DNA of 64,000 nt from Neurospora tetrasperma FGSC 2508 (GCF_000213175.1 NW_009799100.1:2225734-2289733); one strand, 5' to 3'; counted from the stretch's first letter, positions 23,593-36,181 are shown. Notes: generated from the sequence alone by a model not told the origin. Numbers and translations: made by a program.

Positions 23593-24961
23593 AGAAGAAA
23601 GAAAAAAAAGTGAAGGGGGGGATGGTGGGAAGGGAAGCAAAATTTTTGTTTCAGGTCCGAGGAAGTCGGGAAGCGGAAGTGCCGTTTGAACTTTGGAATT
23701 TTTCTTTTTTGGAAAGATATTTTTTTTCTTACCGCCGAGACTCGTACATACACTACGTAGCTGAGGTTTGCTTGGATGATTCCTTGCCAGGACCCACTGC
23801 ATAATAGACAACTCGGTTCGTCGGCTTGTATGGTGTACTACTGGATCGCAGGCGAATCGTCGGACTTTTCACCGGTCCAACATTTTGAAACGGCTAGCCA
23901 GCGAGTCCGAGGCTGTGAGGTTGGTTCTCGCAGCGGTCCGTTTGCGCAAACATCGCGAACCTGGGAGAGCCCAGAGAAACAAAAAAAAGAAAAAAAAAAA
24001 AGAAAAAAAGAAAAACGCCGTGACGATGCCGGTCTATCTCATCATGACCAGCCAGTGATCAACATCCCGAGTTCGCGATACCGAGTGTCGCGGGCGTACG
24101 GTGGTGGTCTTGAGCGGCATTCGGCTTCTCTCATTGTGTCCGGAAGTGTAGCAGGGCTACCAACACCATTGAGTCCGGGTACGCGTCCAGGCTTTTCAAT
24201 TGCAGTTTCTGTCCCAGGTGCTTGCTTGCAAAGGTCCGTGCTACATATAGCGTGGTTACAGTTGCATTTTGCCCTCAGGGGGTGGCAAGTTTCGCACCAA
24301 TCCGTCAAGATATGTACACCCATCGAAGGTTGAACCGCATGATGATTTTTGTGTGTTACCAAGACCAAGACTATATGGTACACGTGTGGACTTGTCTGGA
24401 AGGCCAAGACGGATAGGGAGGTATGTAATAGTGGAAGCGGACACCAACAACCATGTGACGTGCTGTTTCACGGAGCCGGCATGCTTTCAGGGTCGGAGGC
24501 TCGCGGGATTAAGGCTGGGATTCGGAGCAAGCACTCCATCCGGTTCCACGTGGTCGTATGTCAACTGCCCCTTTTGAGCGGCGGCTTGCCATGTGCCCGA
24601 TCGTTCGGAAGGCCTCTGTTCGTCTCATCTGTTCAGTTTTCCATCCGATCTGGACTGGATAGAGGGATCGTCCCGAGCGCTGTCAACTCGCAATGAGCGA
24701 CAGGCCCCAACGTCCCCTGTCAAAGTTTACACTATAGTACATACCTCGTCCGAGAACGGCCATGGCTTCTTGTCGCCCTGGCAAATCGGGTGCAATCTTG
24801 ACATGTGGGGCCATGGAAGATGGTTGAGCTTCTAGAAACAGAGCAAGAATGGCTGGCCAGGGACGGCGGCAGCAATGGCATGGCATGACAGGGTGGACAG
24901 AAATGGAATGGCAGGTTGGTTGGCCCATGGGCCCGCAGCGGGCAAGTTTCTCTTGACATCA

Positions 24962-24974
24962 CCCCCCCCCCCCC
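24962..24974 (+). repeat. Run of 13 cytosines
   Basis: Thirteen C residues precede GGGCAGCACCAGGCCC. The length of such a run is prone to sequencing error. Confidence 0.8.
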
Positions 24975-27900
24975 GGGCAGCACCAGGCCCGGCAGCACCC
25001 AATCGTAGTGAGATGGGCCAAATTGCAACTCTGATTATTAATCTTTTTGTGGCCGACTCACGACAATGCAATGCTCGCTCACCTGCGCAACTGTGTTGGC
25101 GGTGTTCTTGAGGATCACCAGAGTCAGTCCCTTCATGTAGGCAACGCAGGAAAAGGGAAGAGGCTCGTCAATAAACTCGCTAAACGGTGGATACCTAGGT
25201 ACTCATTATATGGGCCGGCTGAGATGTGGAAGAAAGCGGTGCAAAGAAGCAGCAAAGAAATGGCACGCCAAAATTGTGAGACTGCCCAACCTCCAAGTTT
25301 GTGGAGCCAGAAGCAGACTTCTTGGTCCTTTCCCATTTGAGAGCTACCTGAGAAAAAAGGGAAACCCCTGTCTACCGTTGGATGTTTTGAAATCTTTCTC
25401 TTCCTGGGCGGGTTAATTATAGTTTTGACCCTGAACATGGGATCCTCTTTACCGCCCGAGGTCTTGAGCAGTCGTTGGGTTCTTGTGTTCGTCACGTCGG
25501 TATTTACCTTGCCGCCAAATCGTCAATACTGCTGATACGAGACAGCACCACAAGGTACATACAGTATCCCGATCTTAACAGCAGTGATATAGCTCCCGCC
25601 ATCTCTCCACACCGATGATACGATCAAAGTACACTCAGAACCCTTTTTTTTTCTTTGACGGTGACCCCGCTTCTCCTGATACCACCTCGTTAGCTGTGTC
25701 GCGGACAGATTGCAGCCGCCCGCACTCATCCACGTGCGTGTTAAGCAGAGATAAGCACATGCAGTACAAGATCGCAATGAATCCGGCAACATGCTTCGAA
25801 CCATTGAGCAATTAAGAGCTATGTACGCCTGTGTTGGGTATGCTCTGTATGTAAACCGCCCGACGCGTAGTCGGACTGAAACTTGGAACCTTGCAGCACA
25901 TTGCATGGCGAGATTCATGCCGCATAATGGTCCTAGAGGTAATCACGGTAGGTTATTGGCGGCAAGGAGAAATTCCATCTCATGCTGTACTTTTCTTAGC
26001 ACGCTTGGCCGGCTGCATAACCTGTGCCCAGCCCCTGTTTACCGCACCAATGTGTTGTCTTTGTTGTTGCAGAAGGCACTGCAAATGGTCATTGGCTGCC
26101 AAAGTCTGAGGCGTCTTATTTTCGGGATGATTCCCACGTGCTGTGAGCACTTTTCCACGTGAGTTTCAGCGCCATGCAGTGTGGTGTGTGTGAGATCAAC
26201 CTTTTCCAAGTTCGGTTGACAGCATGCTTCTGCACACGTGGAGGCGCTGCCGCCGTCCAGCCTTTTCCGACGGCCTACCTACTACGCAGACATTATCCAA
26301 AACCCTGACTTGTCCAGACTCACGTCGCACAATGTAGATCAAAAAGGAAAAGGACCAAAAGGCGAAGGATGTGATATTCTCAAGTAAGATGGGCTCAGAC
26401 GGGTTTTAAGAAGTGAGAAAAACAGACGTTCTTTTCGTTCTAACGGTATCGATGGCGCAAGCCCTTTCCCCACCGTTTGTTCAACTGATCTGAGCGGGAA
26501 TTGACGCGATTGAAGCAAATCAAAGCAGAGGCATGTGGCTTGCTAAACTGGGATGTGCCTTGCACCCAGCTAAAAACCATCGACAAATTCATGATTACGA
26601 CATTACAGAATTTCGCAGAGCCCACAAATTTTGCGCAGAGTTCACTACTGGCACAGGTCCGCCCTCTACAAGTACACTACATAGTACACTACTGCGTGCT
26701 ATGCAGCATGTATTACACTTACGCTGTAGCCACTCTCTTATCTGGCTCCTTTGGCACACCGTTTCCACCATGGCACTCCGTTATGATTGTCGTTTTTCCA
26801 GCGAAGAGACGTGTGTGAGATGTTAATGCGAAACGTGAGCTGAGTGGTTCCTTAAAGGTTGATCGTGGTCCTGTGGTTTACGTAAGTGGTCACATAATAG
26901 ATGAGACCTGACATTGCCGGGCGGTTTTCATCGAATCATTTGCCCGTTTTCTCGCGAGATCAGTAACGAAAGCAAGCAAGGCATCAATCAATGCTGTTAA
27001 GACATCACGTTTCGTGTGAAGCAACGAGCAACTGATATCCGTACGTTGCGTTATGCGAGAGTCTACCCATGCGACTGGGCCAGCGATGCATGCTGAGGTA
27101 TACTGCGTAGCGCATAGGCGACAACACAATCACAAAGTGGAACAATGAAAAGCCAACACGGCGGAAACATTGTGGCGGGCGGGATAACAGTCATTGATTG
27201 AGTGGCATTTCAAGTTATGAAATGGGACGTTCCAGTCGCTTTTCCAACGAAGAAGGCCTTTGGAAAGTGAGGAACGGGCTAATGATGCCGAGGAGAAAAT
27301 GAGGTACGGTTGCCCATTAGACCTGGGCGTGCAGTTAGTAGTGGGTCAGTTCTCGGCGTGCTCCGTATATTGCACAGTACTAACTACTAGTTCCTGCAAG
27401 ACCTCTCATCTGAAGCAGCAGCACACATGGCGTGGTTTGCAAAAGATCCCTGAAGCCACGCGCAGATCTTGCACCCTGTAACGAACGTCCTGAAGATTTC
27501 GCCAGTTCCCCAATCAGATTTTTTTTTACCACAAACGCTTCGTGTTGCAAGGCTCACCACTCATCAGCATTCAGGGAAATCCCATCGTCGCAATGCTGAC
27601 CGCCGTTTTTCGGCTCGGGAAAGATCTGTGTGTTTCTTGCCAATCTCTCCGTACCCAGCCTTTCCCGGCTTCACTCATGGAAGAAGCTGTGCAGATGTTC
27701 GGTCTGTGTCCAACCTCAATGCACCCATATCTGACTGTTGCAAGGGGCCGCTACCGATCGCATTCAAGGGTATCGATCATGCAGACGGAAGACAATATTC
27801 ATGTACCTATCTCCATCCTGCCCGCGCCAGCTGTCTCTCTTGGCGCCCAATCCAAAGTCGCTTGCCTTTGTTGCTTTCATCACAACTTGACGAATATTGA

Positions 27901-28930
27901 TTGTATCCAAAAACGGACTGGGCGAGTGAAATCAGCACGCCCAAAAGGGGGCTTTTTGTCTGGACGAGGCTTATATCGGGTTGTGGTAAAGTTGATGCAG
28001 TAGTTAAAAGAAAAACCTGGAAAAGTACTTGGTACTTAGGTTTTGGCGTGCTGGCTGTAGAAAAGTACAGCAGCCCGGCAACATGGGGAGGCGTGGAAGT
28101 ACATAGTGTGACGATCCCATCTCCCACAGTCTATTCTCCGAGTCTCCGGTCCGGTCCACGGTTCTTACGACACCAAGCGCATGGTTATCTTGCAAGCGAG
28201 CAGGGACTCTGTGTGGGTTTTACGGAGCCAAATGTGCAGTAGCGTCTACATACTGCAGTGGGAAAGAAACTCACCACCAAAAGAGTACAGACGAGACTCC
28301 ATCCCACTTGACTGCGTGCCAGTGTCTGCGTCGCATCGCCGTTTGAGAATGCCGAGACAAACAACACCAAATGGGCAGGCAAAAGCGCCAAGTCAAAAAA
28401 AGACGATGATGGTCTGGCACTGAACCGAATACATATTTACCGCTTGAACCTTGAGACACGTGCAGTTCTGTAACGGGGTAGTTTGGCCAGTTTGGTTTCC
28501 ATAAAAAAAACACGATCAGACGAGAAGAGAGTCGCAGTGACCCTTTGGCATCTCGGCTGCATACCTTACCTTGCAGCCATGCCATTGCCACGCGACACGA
28601 TCCGCCAATGCGGAAGCCGCAAACTGGACCATGAACAGACGGGACGGAGGGCGGGCGGCTTCATTTTCAATTTTTCATCTTTGCTGGGTTTCTGTCATCA
28701 TGACGCTGAGTTCCAGTAGTAAATATTTACCATTACGATCTTTTGTAGTGTATGTACTAGGGATTGAGCAGAAACGTTTGACCACTTTCTCGCTGTTACC
28801 TTCTCATTGTGTGTGTGCAACAAACCCCGGTGTACTTTGTACTTGCCCCCCCCTCAATTGCGGCCGACAGGACGCCTGCGTCGACCTGCGTTGATAAAGT
28901 TGCCGTTGCTGTGATAGCAACCTCACAATT

Positions 28931-29536
28931 GTGACACCCGGCCACGTCCATCTCGACATTGCACATTTGTTTTCAATCCCTCGGCTTCACACAAGGCTCT
29001 TATTGCTCCAGGGCGCTTTGCCTACTTTCTTGTTTCAAAAAAATCTACACCTCGCTGCCTTGCAATCTTCCAAGGGGAAGACGGAGAAAGAAAAGCGTCC
29101 TTGCGTAACCAAGCCCGGCCAACTCATCACCCATCGCACGCCATTTCGCTCCGCGGTTATTTTGCGCAGGCCTTCTATTTTCAGAAAGCCCCAGACCGCG
29201 ACGACGGACGTTCCGACCCTTTTTTTTTTTTCCAACCGCAAGCTGCTGAGTGTGATTTTCGTGACAGGAGCTCAGATTCCGCCGCCTGATTCCCTCGCCC
29301 AAGGGGTTCGCTCATCACAACACCGAAGCAGCGGGTGCGCCTGTCTCTTAGGTGATCGGTGCGGTCGTGCAAGGTACTTCAGACTCCTTCTGTCGCCGTC
29401 GTCCTTTCACGCAAACTTTTGGGTGGTCCTCGCGTGTGCTTCTGGGCCTTCATACACGGTTCGCTCGCACAATAGCAGACGCAGGCTGCGGCGAGATTTC
29501 GTCCAACGGCAAGTGACAGGCGAGACAGGTTCAGAG
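28931..29536. other. Probable 5' leader region of the RGS gene
   Basis: This stretch lies just upstream of the candidate first exon of the RGS gene. A long plus-strand open frame passes through it (to 29764) but begins at GTG and shows no domain. It most likely represents promoter and untranslated leader. Confidence 0.4.
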
Positions 29537-29584
29537 ATGTCGCACGAGGGCGTGGTCCATCAGTCTGGGGGAATTGGCGGAAAG
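29537..29584 (+). CDS. Candidate first coding exon of the RGS gene (16 codons)
   Basis: An ATG at 29537 begins MSHEGVVHQSGGIGGK, and the last codon AAG abuts a good donor (GTAGGT) at 29585. Splicing to the strong acceptor at 30612-30613 (CTAAC branch, then TTAG) would join it in phase 0 to the ATG at 30614, across a 1029-bp intron. The result would be a 765-residue product. The splice signals and frame agreement are seen in the sequence; use of this exon is inference. If it is not used, the exon is untranslated leader. Confidence 0.45.
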
Positions 29585-30613
29585 GTAGGTGTGTTCCTCA
29601 ACCGTTGCTTCCTGTATCTTTTTTTTCAGTCATTTCTTTCCCCGGCTCTTTGTCAGGCCCGCAGGCTGGCTGGGAGCGAGCCTGGGTTTATGCCGTGCTC
29701 ACTTGGTGGTGGCATCCACGATCCACCTGAATTTTACAATGGTCCCGTCCATCAGCCGTCTTGATACCACGGCGTCCCTACCTTACCCTCTCACCGATCA
29801 TCTCCCTCAGTGGCTCTTCCCTGGAGGGGGCTTTTGATATTTTTTATCTTTTATTTATTTATTTATTTCATTTTTTTCTCCCCCTCTTTGGTTTATTGTT
29901 TGGGAGGGTGTGGCTTTTTTTGGGAGAAGCTCAGGCTGGGATCACTGCCCTTGTCCTCTAAGAATGACGGGCATGCCCCTGGTCATCGTGAGCTCCTGGC
30001 AAGCCCAAGGCCCGCTGGCATCCTAGCTTGGGTGCTGGCTTGCGAGCAAGTGGTGTGCAAAGAGTGGGTGTGTCGCAGGTTTGAAAAGAGAGAGAGAGAG
30101 AAAGAGAGCATCCACTCGGGGCCACTTTGGTTTCTAGCTGCTGCTAGCGCAGTGCTCGTGGCCTCGTCGTGCCTTGTCGATGGAATTGCCTTTTCGGAGG
30201 AGAGTCTCCTTCTTTGTGTGTCCCAGTGCCCCCTTGTCACTCCCGCCCACCGTACCCGACACTGGACTAGGTGCGCCGGCCTTGCGCCAGTCTGCACCAG
30301 GACCGGTCCACTGAACCCACCCCGTCTGCACTCGCAGCCTGCTGCAGTCTGCACTAGGTCGCTCTGCAGCGCTGCACCCACCGTACCTGCTCCACATCGC
30401 ATACGCCCCACTGAAGATGCCCTGGCTGGTTCGGTGCTTCCAGTAGCATTTGAGCCCGGCATCCGTCCCATTGAGCAGCAAGCACTGGACAGCTCTGACC
30501 AGTCGGCTGCCGTGGCCGACCATCCCTCTTTTATTTGAACCGACGCTTGCCCATCCCCGACCAGGCACGCCCACTCTTCTGTTACATCAACAAACTAACC
30601 CGCTCGCTGTTAG
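29585..30613. other. Probable 1.0-kb leader intron of the RGS gene
   Basis: The right boundary is well supported by ACTAAC about 20 bases before TTAG, directly in front of ATG 30614. The left boundary at GTAGGT is the best donor in frame. It is more than ten times longer than the other introns of the window except for one of 125 bp. It contains a GA microsatellite near 30091-30109 and a 242-codon open frame without recognisable content. Confidence 0.45.
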
Positions 30614-33016
30614 ATGGCCGCAGGCTCGTCGTCGTCCCGCTCAACCAACTCTGATTCCTCCTCACCAGTAGTCGCATTGCAAGCAGGCAACCGAAGCACA
30701 GGTAGCACCGTCAACAGCAGTAAATCCAGGAGTGCCAGCTCCAGCATCAGCACTATTAGCAGTAGCGCAAACACCGGCAGCGCACCAGCAACAGGAACCT
30801 CGGGAACCGCTTCAAATACCCCCTCCTCCCACTCCTCCTCCTCCTCCTCCTCCTCCACCACCGTCTCCGCTCTCGCCGGCAACACAATCGCAAAGGCCAA
30901 GTCGAATTCTGTCCGCGATCCCGTTGCCAAGCCCCCACACCCGGCGGTTTCAGGCTCCCAAACCCGACAGCAGGCGCACTCGCACTTGAGCTCACTGTCT
31001 GTTAGCTCCCAGCGCACTGGTGGCATTTTCGCACTCGCCGCCGCCGCCCTTGACAAAACCTTGGCCGGTTTAGGAGAGCCTAGAATCCGGTCACGTCGAT
31101 CAAACGGTCGTCTTTCCGCCGGCCCCGAGTCCCCCGTTGGCGGTCCTCTGCTGCCCGGCCCGGACAAGTCCTCCCGCTCCAGGTCCGCTTCCAGGTCTTC
31201 CCCCGAGGACGAAAGGCACTTGGCCTCCTCGCTAGTGCCTCGGGATCCCAATCCCCCTTCACAACCGTATAGCGAAACCGATCCGAACAGACCTCTGCCC
31301 GTACGCGTCAGCCGCGTTGACAACAAGATGCATCAAACTTCCTCGAGACTGTTGCGCATGACGGATGACGATCGCCCGTTCACAAAGGTTAGCATGGTCT
31401 TGAGCAAGCAAACGAGGTCCATGAGACACTTGCTTTGCACCACCGAAATAGTCTGCCGCTAACTCCGCATGCGCAGGATTTCAAAGATCTCTTTTCAACG
31501 TTGATCGTCTCTCTTCTTCCCCTCTCCGCCCATCGCGTTCGCCTGACCAAGGTGGAACACACCTTCCTGTCTGAGGATGCCATCAACAACTTGGGCTCCC
31601 TCAAATTCTCGCAGTCCAACCGCATGCCGGACCCTAAGGACCCTTCGCGCATCGTGACCACTACGACCACAACAACCTTCTCAATGGCCAAGGACATGGC
31701 CCGTTCGATATGTCAAAGATTCCTCGAGGCCAGGTTCATCGAGTCTGCGGATGGCAGGTACCAACAGGTATACAGCATGAAGGGGTCCGTATGGCAGCTA
31801 ACACCCAAGGGAATCTCCATTTTGGATCGCTTCTGCTCCAGAAACGGCATTCAACAGAAGCAAGTCGCCGAGCTCATCGGGAATTCGTTGCCTCAGATCG
31901 TCATTTTGGAGCGCAATCCCCAAACTGACAAGGTGCTTACCGACCGCGCACTGATTGAAGTCATCTTCCGCCGGTTTATTGGACCCAATGGCTTCAACAT
32001 CAAGCAGAGCGTGAGCTCGGCGGACTCGGATTCTCTGAGCGACTACAGGGATGGTCTGACGGGTGTCAAGATGGCTGCGGAACGCAAAGTGAACGGCAGG
32101 ACCTACCGAGACACATTCACTGGAAAGGCTGCAACGGACTGGTTGATGGACTGTTCGACCGCAGTCGACCGCAGGGAAACAATCGAAATCGCCTCCCTTT
32201 TTGTCGAGTATGAGCTCATGGAGGCCGTTCAGCAAGACAAGGCCCACATGCAACAAAACCCCGGCCACCACCTATTTCAACCCACCAAGCACGCCATCTA
32301 CCAGGTTACACCCAAGGGCAAGGACCTTGTCAATGGAGCATTGGTTCGCGGACGGCCTTCCGAAAGTGATGGCCACTCTGCGTCCCGCTCTGTTGGCATC
32401 GCGCGTGATTCCAATACCCAGCGCCTAGACAAGATCCTCAACGAGAATTCGTTGCGTCTGCTCTTCCGCGAGAACCTCCGTGAGACTCACTGCGAGGAGA
32501 ATCTTGCCTTCTACTTGGATACCGACGAATTTGTTCGTCAATGCAGAGCAGCGATCGACCTTGCGCAAAGAAGCCCCAACAGCGCGGCTTCCTTGGATGG
32601 AATCAAGGAGATCATGGCTCAGGCCTACGGCATCTACAATGCTTTCTTGGCCCCTGGTTCTCCATGCGAACTCAACATTGATCACCAGTTGCGTAATAAC
32701 CTCGCGACACGTATGACCAAGGCGGTGGGCCAGGACGTCACCATGATTGATACGCTTCGAGAAGTCATGGCGCTTTTTGAAGATGCTCAGAACGCTGTCT
32801 TCAAGTTGATGGCGAGCGTAAGTTGAATTCAAAACATGAGAGAAAGGGGATCATCGGAATCATCAGCTAACAAAGACACAGGACTCGGTTCCCAAATTCC
32901 TTCGCAATCCGAAGTACGAGCAGACGCTCAGGAACTACGACTTTGATTCGATTACGCCCGTTCATGGCCAGGGACGCATGGTGGAGCGCAGCCAGAGCAG
33001 GTCGAACCGCACGTGA
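30614..33016 (+). CDS. rgs-1: FlbA/RGS-1 type regulator of G-protein signalling (DEP + RGS)
   Basis: Three exons (30614-31387, 31477-32817 and 32882-33016) in phase 0 encode 749 residues. RGS proteins accelerate GTP hydrolysis on G-alpha subunits. The A. nidulans counterpart FlbA opposes FadA signalling and permits conidiation, and Neurospora RGS-1 is its homologue. Residues 1-258 are disordered and Ser-rich, with a run of nine serines after SSHS. Residues 259-380 form the FlbA-type fungal regulatory/DEP-like region (DFKDLFSTLIVSLLPLSAHR; VYSMKGSVWQLTPKG). A DEP domain lies at about 458-545 (GKAATDWLMDCSTAVDRRE). The RGS domain is at about 577-720 (LRLLFRENLRETHCEENLAF). The start sits directly behind a splice acceptor, so a further 5' exon exists. 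The gene symbol rests on recalled similarity. Confidence 0.93.
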
Positions 33017-34490
33017 AGTCTTGTGTGGCCGAGAATAGGTAGGGGACGAGAGAATATCGACCCTGACCCAAGTCTTGGAATAAAAACCCGATTTCGATCA
33101 CGTTCAGCATCTTCTCTATAATATGGGGAGCAGGCTTCATGTCCTTGTGCATAAGGGAGTCTAGGACTCCCGTGTTACTTCACTTGTCCTGGTGGCTAAA
33201 TATCTACTAATTTTGTTACCATCTTTCCGGTTCACTTACTCTTCTTTGGAGATATACGGCGTTCAAAGGATAACACGCGACATAGATGGGGGGAGCTGGT
33301 CACCTGCATATAGTCTCCATTTACTTTGTCATCTTGGGGAAGGATTACGAACTGGTCAAGGGGGGTTTCTGACAGCATAGGGAAAGGTGGGCAAGGAAAC
33401 GGACGGTTTGTTAAGGGAAAGGGAAAGGGTGATCAATTGCATTAAGTTCGATGGCACCATTGTCCTTGGGGGCTGCACAATATTGTGCAGGCCAGGTGAT
33501 AATCAACCCATTACTATAAAGAGGGCTTCCACGCTGGGAAGATCCGTGTATCAATCAGTCTGTGTGCAGAAGAAAGCTGGCTGGGCCAGCTTAAGAAAGA
33601 GAAGGTATGAAGGCAGAGGCCAACAAGACTTGTTTATGTTGGTTGGGGGGAATGAAGGACCGACAGTGTGTGGAAAGGCTCACTGACGGTGCTCTGTCCC
33701 ATACCTTGGACTCGCAAAATTAGAATCAGTTTAACAGCCTACCATACTGTCCAATACTGGTTTGTTTGTTAGCTCGAAACCTTGGGTCAACTTCCCAAGG
33801 CGTTTTCATGCTGTGATAATGATCTATCCAAAGTGAAATGTACCGTGTTGAATCTTGTTCATGCCTTTTGGATCCATACGGGCCACTCATTGAGTCCTTG
33901 TATAGTTTTGGACAATTCGGAAAACATCTCGTCCAATGGTGTACTATACCTAAATACCAAGCCAACAAAACAGCCAGCACTATATTGTAGGTTTAGTTTG
34001 GAATTTGTGATTTAAAAGTCAGGAATGTGCTGCGGTGACCAGTCGTCATGGGAGGTGGCCGTGGAATGAGTTGTGGGGGAGTCTCTTTCGTACACATTCT
34101 TGAGGCATCGTGAGTGGTAGTCGTAGCAACATCACAACAAACATTGGGATTTGAATTCAAGCGCTGGTTTGTTTACATCTTGAGTTTGTATCCCTGGGGT
34201 GATTAATACACTCATCAAAGTCCATAAAGATGCGAGACCTCTGCTCACTTGGAGGAGGTTAGCCCATCATCATCATCATCCAGCATACTCCAACCTCAGT
34301 CACTCTCTAAACACATTCTTTCCAGTCACTCATTAGTTCACTTTTGGTGTCACTCACTTCATCCACACCACATAATCTTCCTTTCCCTGAGAAGACTCGT
34401 GGCTCTTTCCCAACAAGACATCACAGACATCCCGTCCTTCAGCCATCGCTAATCACACCTTCATTCAATCTCACTACCTACCTAGTCAAG
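33017..34490. other. Intergenic region after the RGS gene
   Basis: This holds the RGS 3' end and the promoter of the surface-protein gene, including a CAT microsatellite at about 34265-34280. Short open frames on both strands carry no recognisable domain. Confidence 0.5.
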
Positions 34491-35380
34491 ATGCATCTCA
34501 CCACGCTCGTCGTCACTTCTCTCGCCGCAGGCTCCGCCTCCGCCTTCCACTAGGGGACCAGCGCCCCTCCCGCGGGCTTTGGTGCTGCCGCCGCCGCTAC
34601 CGACGCTGTCGCTCCTGCTCCTGCTGGTTTTTCCAGTCCTTCTTCTGGTCCTCCTCCTCCTCCTCCTCCTCCTCCTCCTCCCCCTTCTCCCGGTGCTCCT
34701 GGAGCCAGACGTCCAGTCCAGGCTGATATGGAGGAGGAAGATGCCGCCGTCACTGCCACTGCCGAATATGAACCTGATTGTGAAGAAGATGAAGATTCTG
34801 TTGGTGAGGGCGAGGACAACGACGCCATTGTCGCCTCGAGCACCACCATCTTCTGCCCTACGCCTACCAGCTTTATTTGGAATGGAGCTCCTGTCGCGGT
34901 GACGGCTCCGACTGTTCTTACCCTCCCGTGCACCACCGATGCTGCGGGTGCTACTGTAAGTCTTGACACTTTTTCCTTTTCTGTTCCTTCTTCCCAATCG
35001 TTTTCATCTCTACAGTCGATATCCACACCACAAGCAAGATAGAATGGTACAGATACTAACCACATCAACAAAAGGCCGCCCCCTTCCATCCCCCTCCCGC
35101 TCGTCCTCCCCACGGTCCTCACGGCCCTTGGTCCGCCTGGGGTTCCGCCGCCCCGGCCCCGAACTCGTTCTCTACGGCTTGCGACTCGTTCGTCACCCAG
35201 ACTGCCGTCGCCACGGCTACCACTACAGAGATGGTTATCCCTGTTACTCATGCCGAGCCAACCTGGACCAAGGCTCCTGCTCAACCTAGTGTTGTGATGG
35301 CTGGTGCCGCACGTGGTTACCCTGCCGCTGCCGCTGTGTTGGCGGTGGTTCTTGGTATGGTTGGAGTTTTTTGTTTTTGA
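34491..35380 (+). CDS. GPI-anchored surface protein gene with an in-frame stop after the signal peptide
   Basis: Two exons (34491-34955 and 35075-35380) flank a 119-bp intron with an ACTAAC branch, covering 257 codons including the stop. The first 20 codons encode a secretion signal (MHLTTLVVTSLAAGSASAFH). Codon 21 is TAG, after which the same frame continues cleanly. The order is an alanine-rich segment, twelve prolines, an acidic stretch, a conserved-looking Cys-containing core (STTIFCPTPTSFIWNG; LPCTTDAAGAT), a Pro/Gly/Trp-rich region, and a hydrophobic C-terminus (AAAAVLAVVLGMVGVFCF) typical of GPI attachment. This suggests a cell-wall or plasma-membrane mannoprotein. As read, only a 20-residue peptide would be made unless the stop is a strain variant, an error or bypassed. 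An ATG at 34728 could give a protein without a signal peptide. The opposite strand has a 310-codon shadow frame. Confidence 0.65.
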
Positions 35381-36181
35381 GAACACGATCTGGATGATTT
35401 TGTTTGCTTCTTCTGGGTGATAATGTATGGATGAATGGACTGTCACAGACAATTGGTAGGCGCTGATGGTGTAACTTGACATCTATCTGCCTTTGAGATG
35501 ATCGTGCTACCTTGGGGATTTCGCTTCTCTTCTTTTTTTTTTTTTTGCTAGGGTTTTGCTTTCTTGTTTAGATTTGTATTTTGAGAGTAATTTCGTCCCA
35601 TTCTCGTGCTGTGGTACTTTGCATTTAGAGTACTTTTTGAGACAATGCTAGATACACTTTTGAATTCCGTTCACCTTACACTTTTGCCGGCATTAAGCTT
35701 GTTAGCGTGGTAACGAAACTGGTATGAGAACCATTCCAAGCCGTTATGAGTCCTGAACTTGGGTGCATTCCTTCTGCAAAACAAACGTGAACACAACTTA
35801 TTCATTTGCAAGTTTGATTCGAGTGGGTAAGTGCCAATGGACACCTAGTTGAGATTTGATTATAACCTAGACTGCCGCCGGGCCAGGACACCAAAACCAT
35901 GACGTCGATGTGAATATCAAGACGGGTTTCATCCCTCTCATTACCTTTATTCCTTTCATTTGTCCTCATAGTCTTCCATAGCCACAGATTTCTACGTACA
36001 TCCCTACGATCTCGTTGGTGTCTTGTCAGTTTTGCCGTTGACATGGTGTTCCAAAGTCGACTTTCGCTTGTCCTAGACGAGCCTACGAGTAATTCACTTG
36101 ATCCCGTCCTGACCATGGAAGTAGACCTGACGCAACAAGGTAAGCCTACAACACATATTTACTGTCTTTGCAGAGCAACAT
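35381..36181. other. Intergenic region between convergent surface-protein gene and orc4
   Basis: This contains the 3' ends of two converging genes and a T run near 35530. No gene was recognised; the 104-codon minus-strand frame at 35802-36116 has no domain. Confidence 0.5.

Larger units (their letters stand above)
20817..28930. other. Gene-free stretch, part 2
   Basis: No protein family, tRNA, 5S rRNA or transposon was recognised in these 8.1 kb. Open frames of 100-185 codons are present (for example 23776-24333 plus, 25523-25918 minus, 27542-28003 plus), but they lack conserved motifs and overlap each other on both strands. Homopolymer tracts are listed separately. The region could hold distal regulatory DNA or non-coding transcripts for the RGS gene downstream; that is inference. 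Confidence 0.4.

Noticed and set aside
17678-29536. tRNA, 5S rRNA or transposon genes in the gene-free region
   Set aside because: A by-eye scan for T-arm GTTCGA cores with matching acceptor stems, the Neurospora 5S start, and transposase or reverse-transcriptase motifs found nothing convincing. A tRNAscan and repeat search would be decisive.
28931-29764. 277-codon plus-strand frame upstream of the RGS gene
   Set aside because: It begins at GTG, has no family resemblance and contains a good splice donor; it is better explained as leader plus intron of the RGS gene.
34550-35482. 310-codon minus-strand frame opposite the GPI-protein gene
   Set aside because: Its Gly/Ser/Arg runs are the complement of the proline/alanine codons on the plus strand; no domain, and it crosses the well-formed intron of the plus-strand gene.
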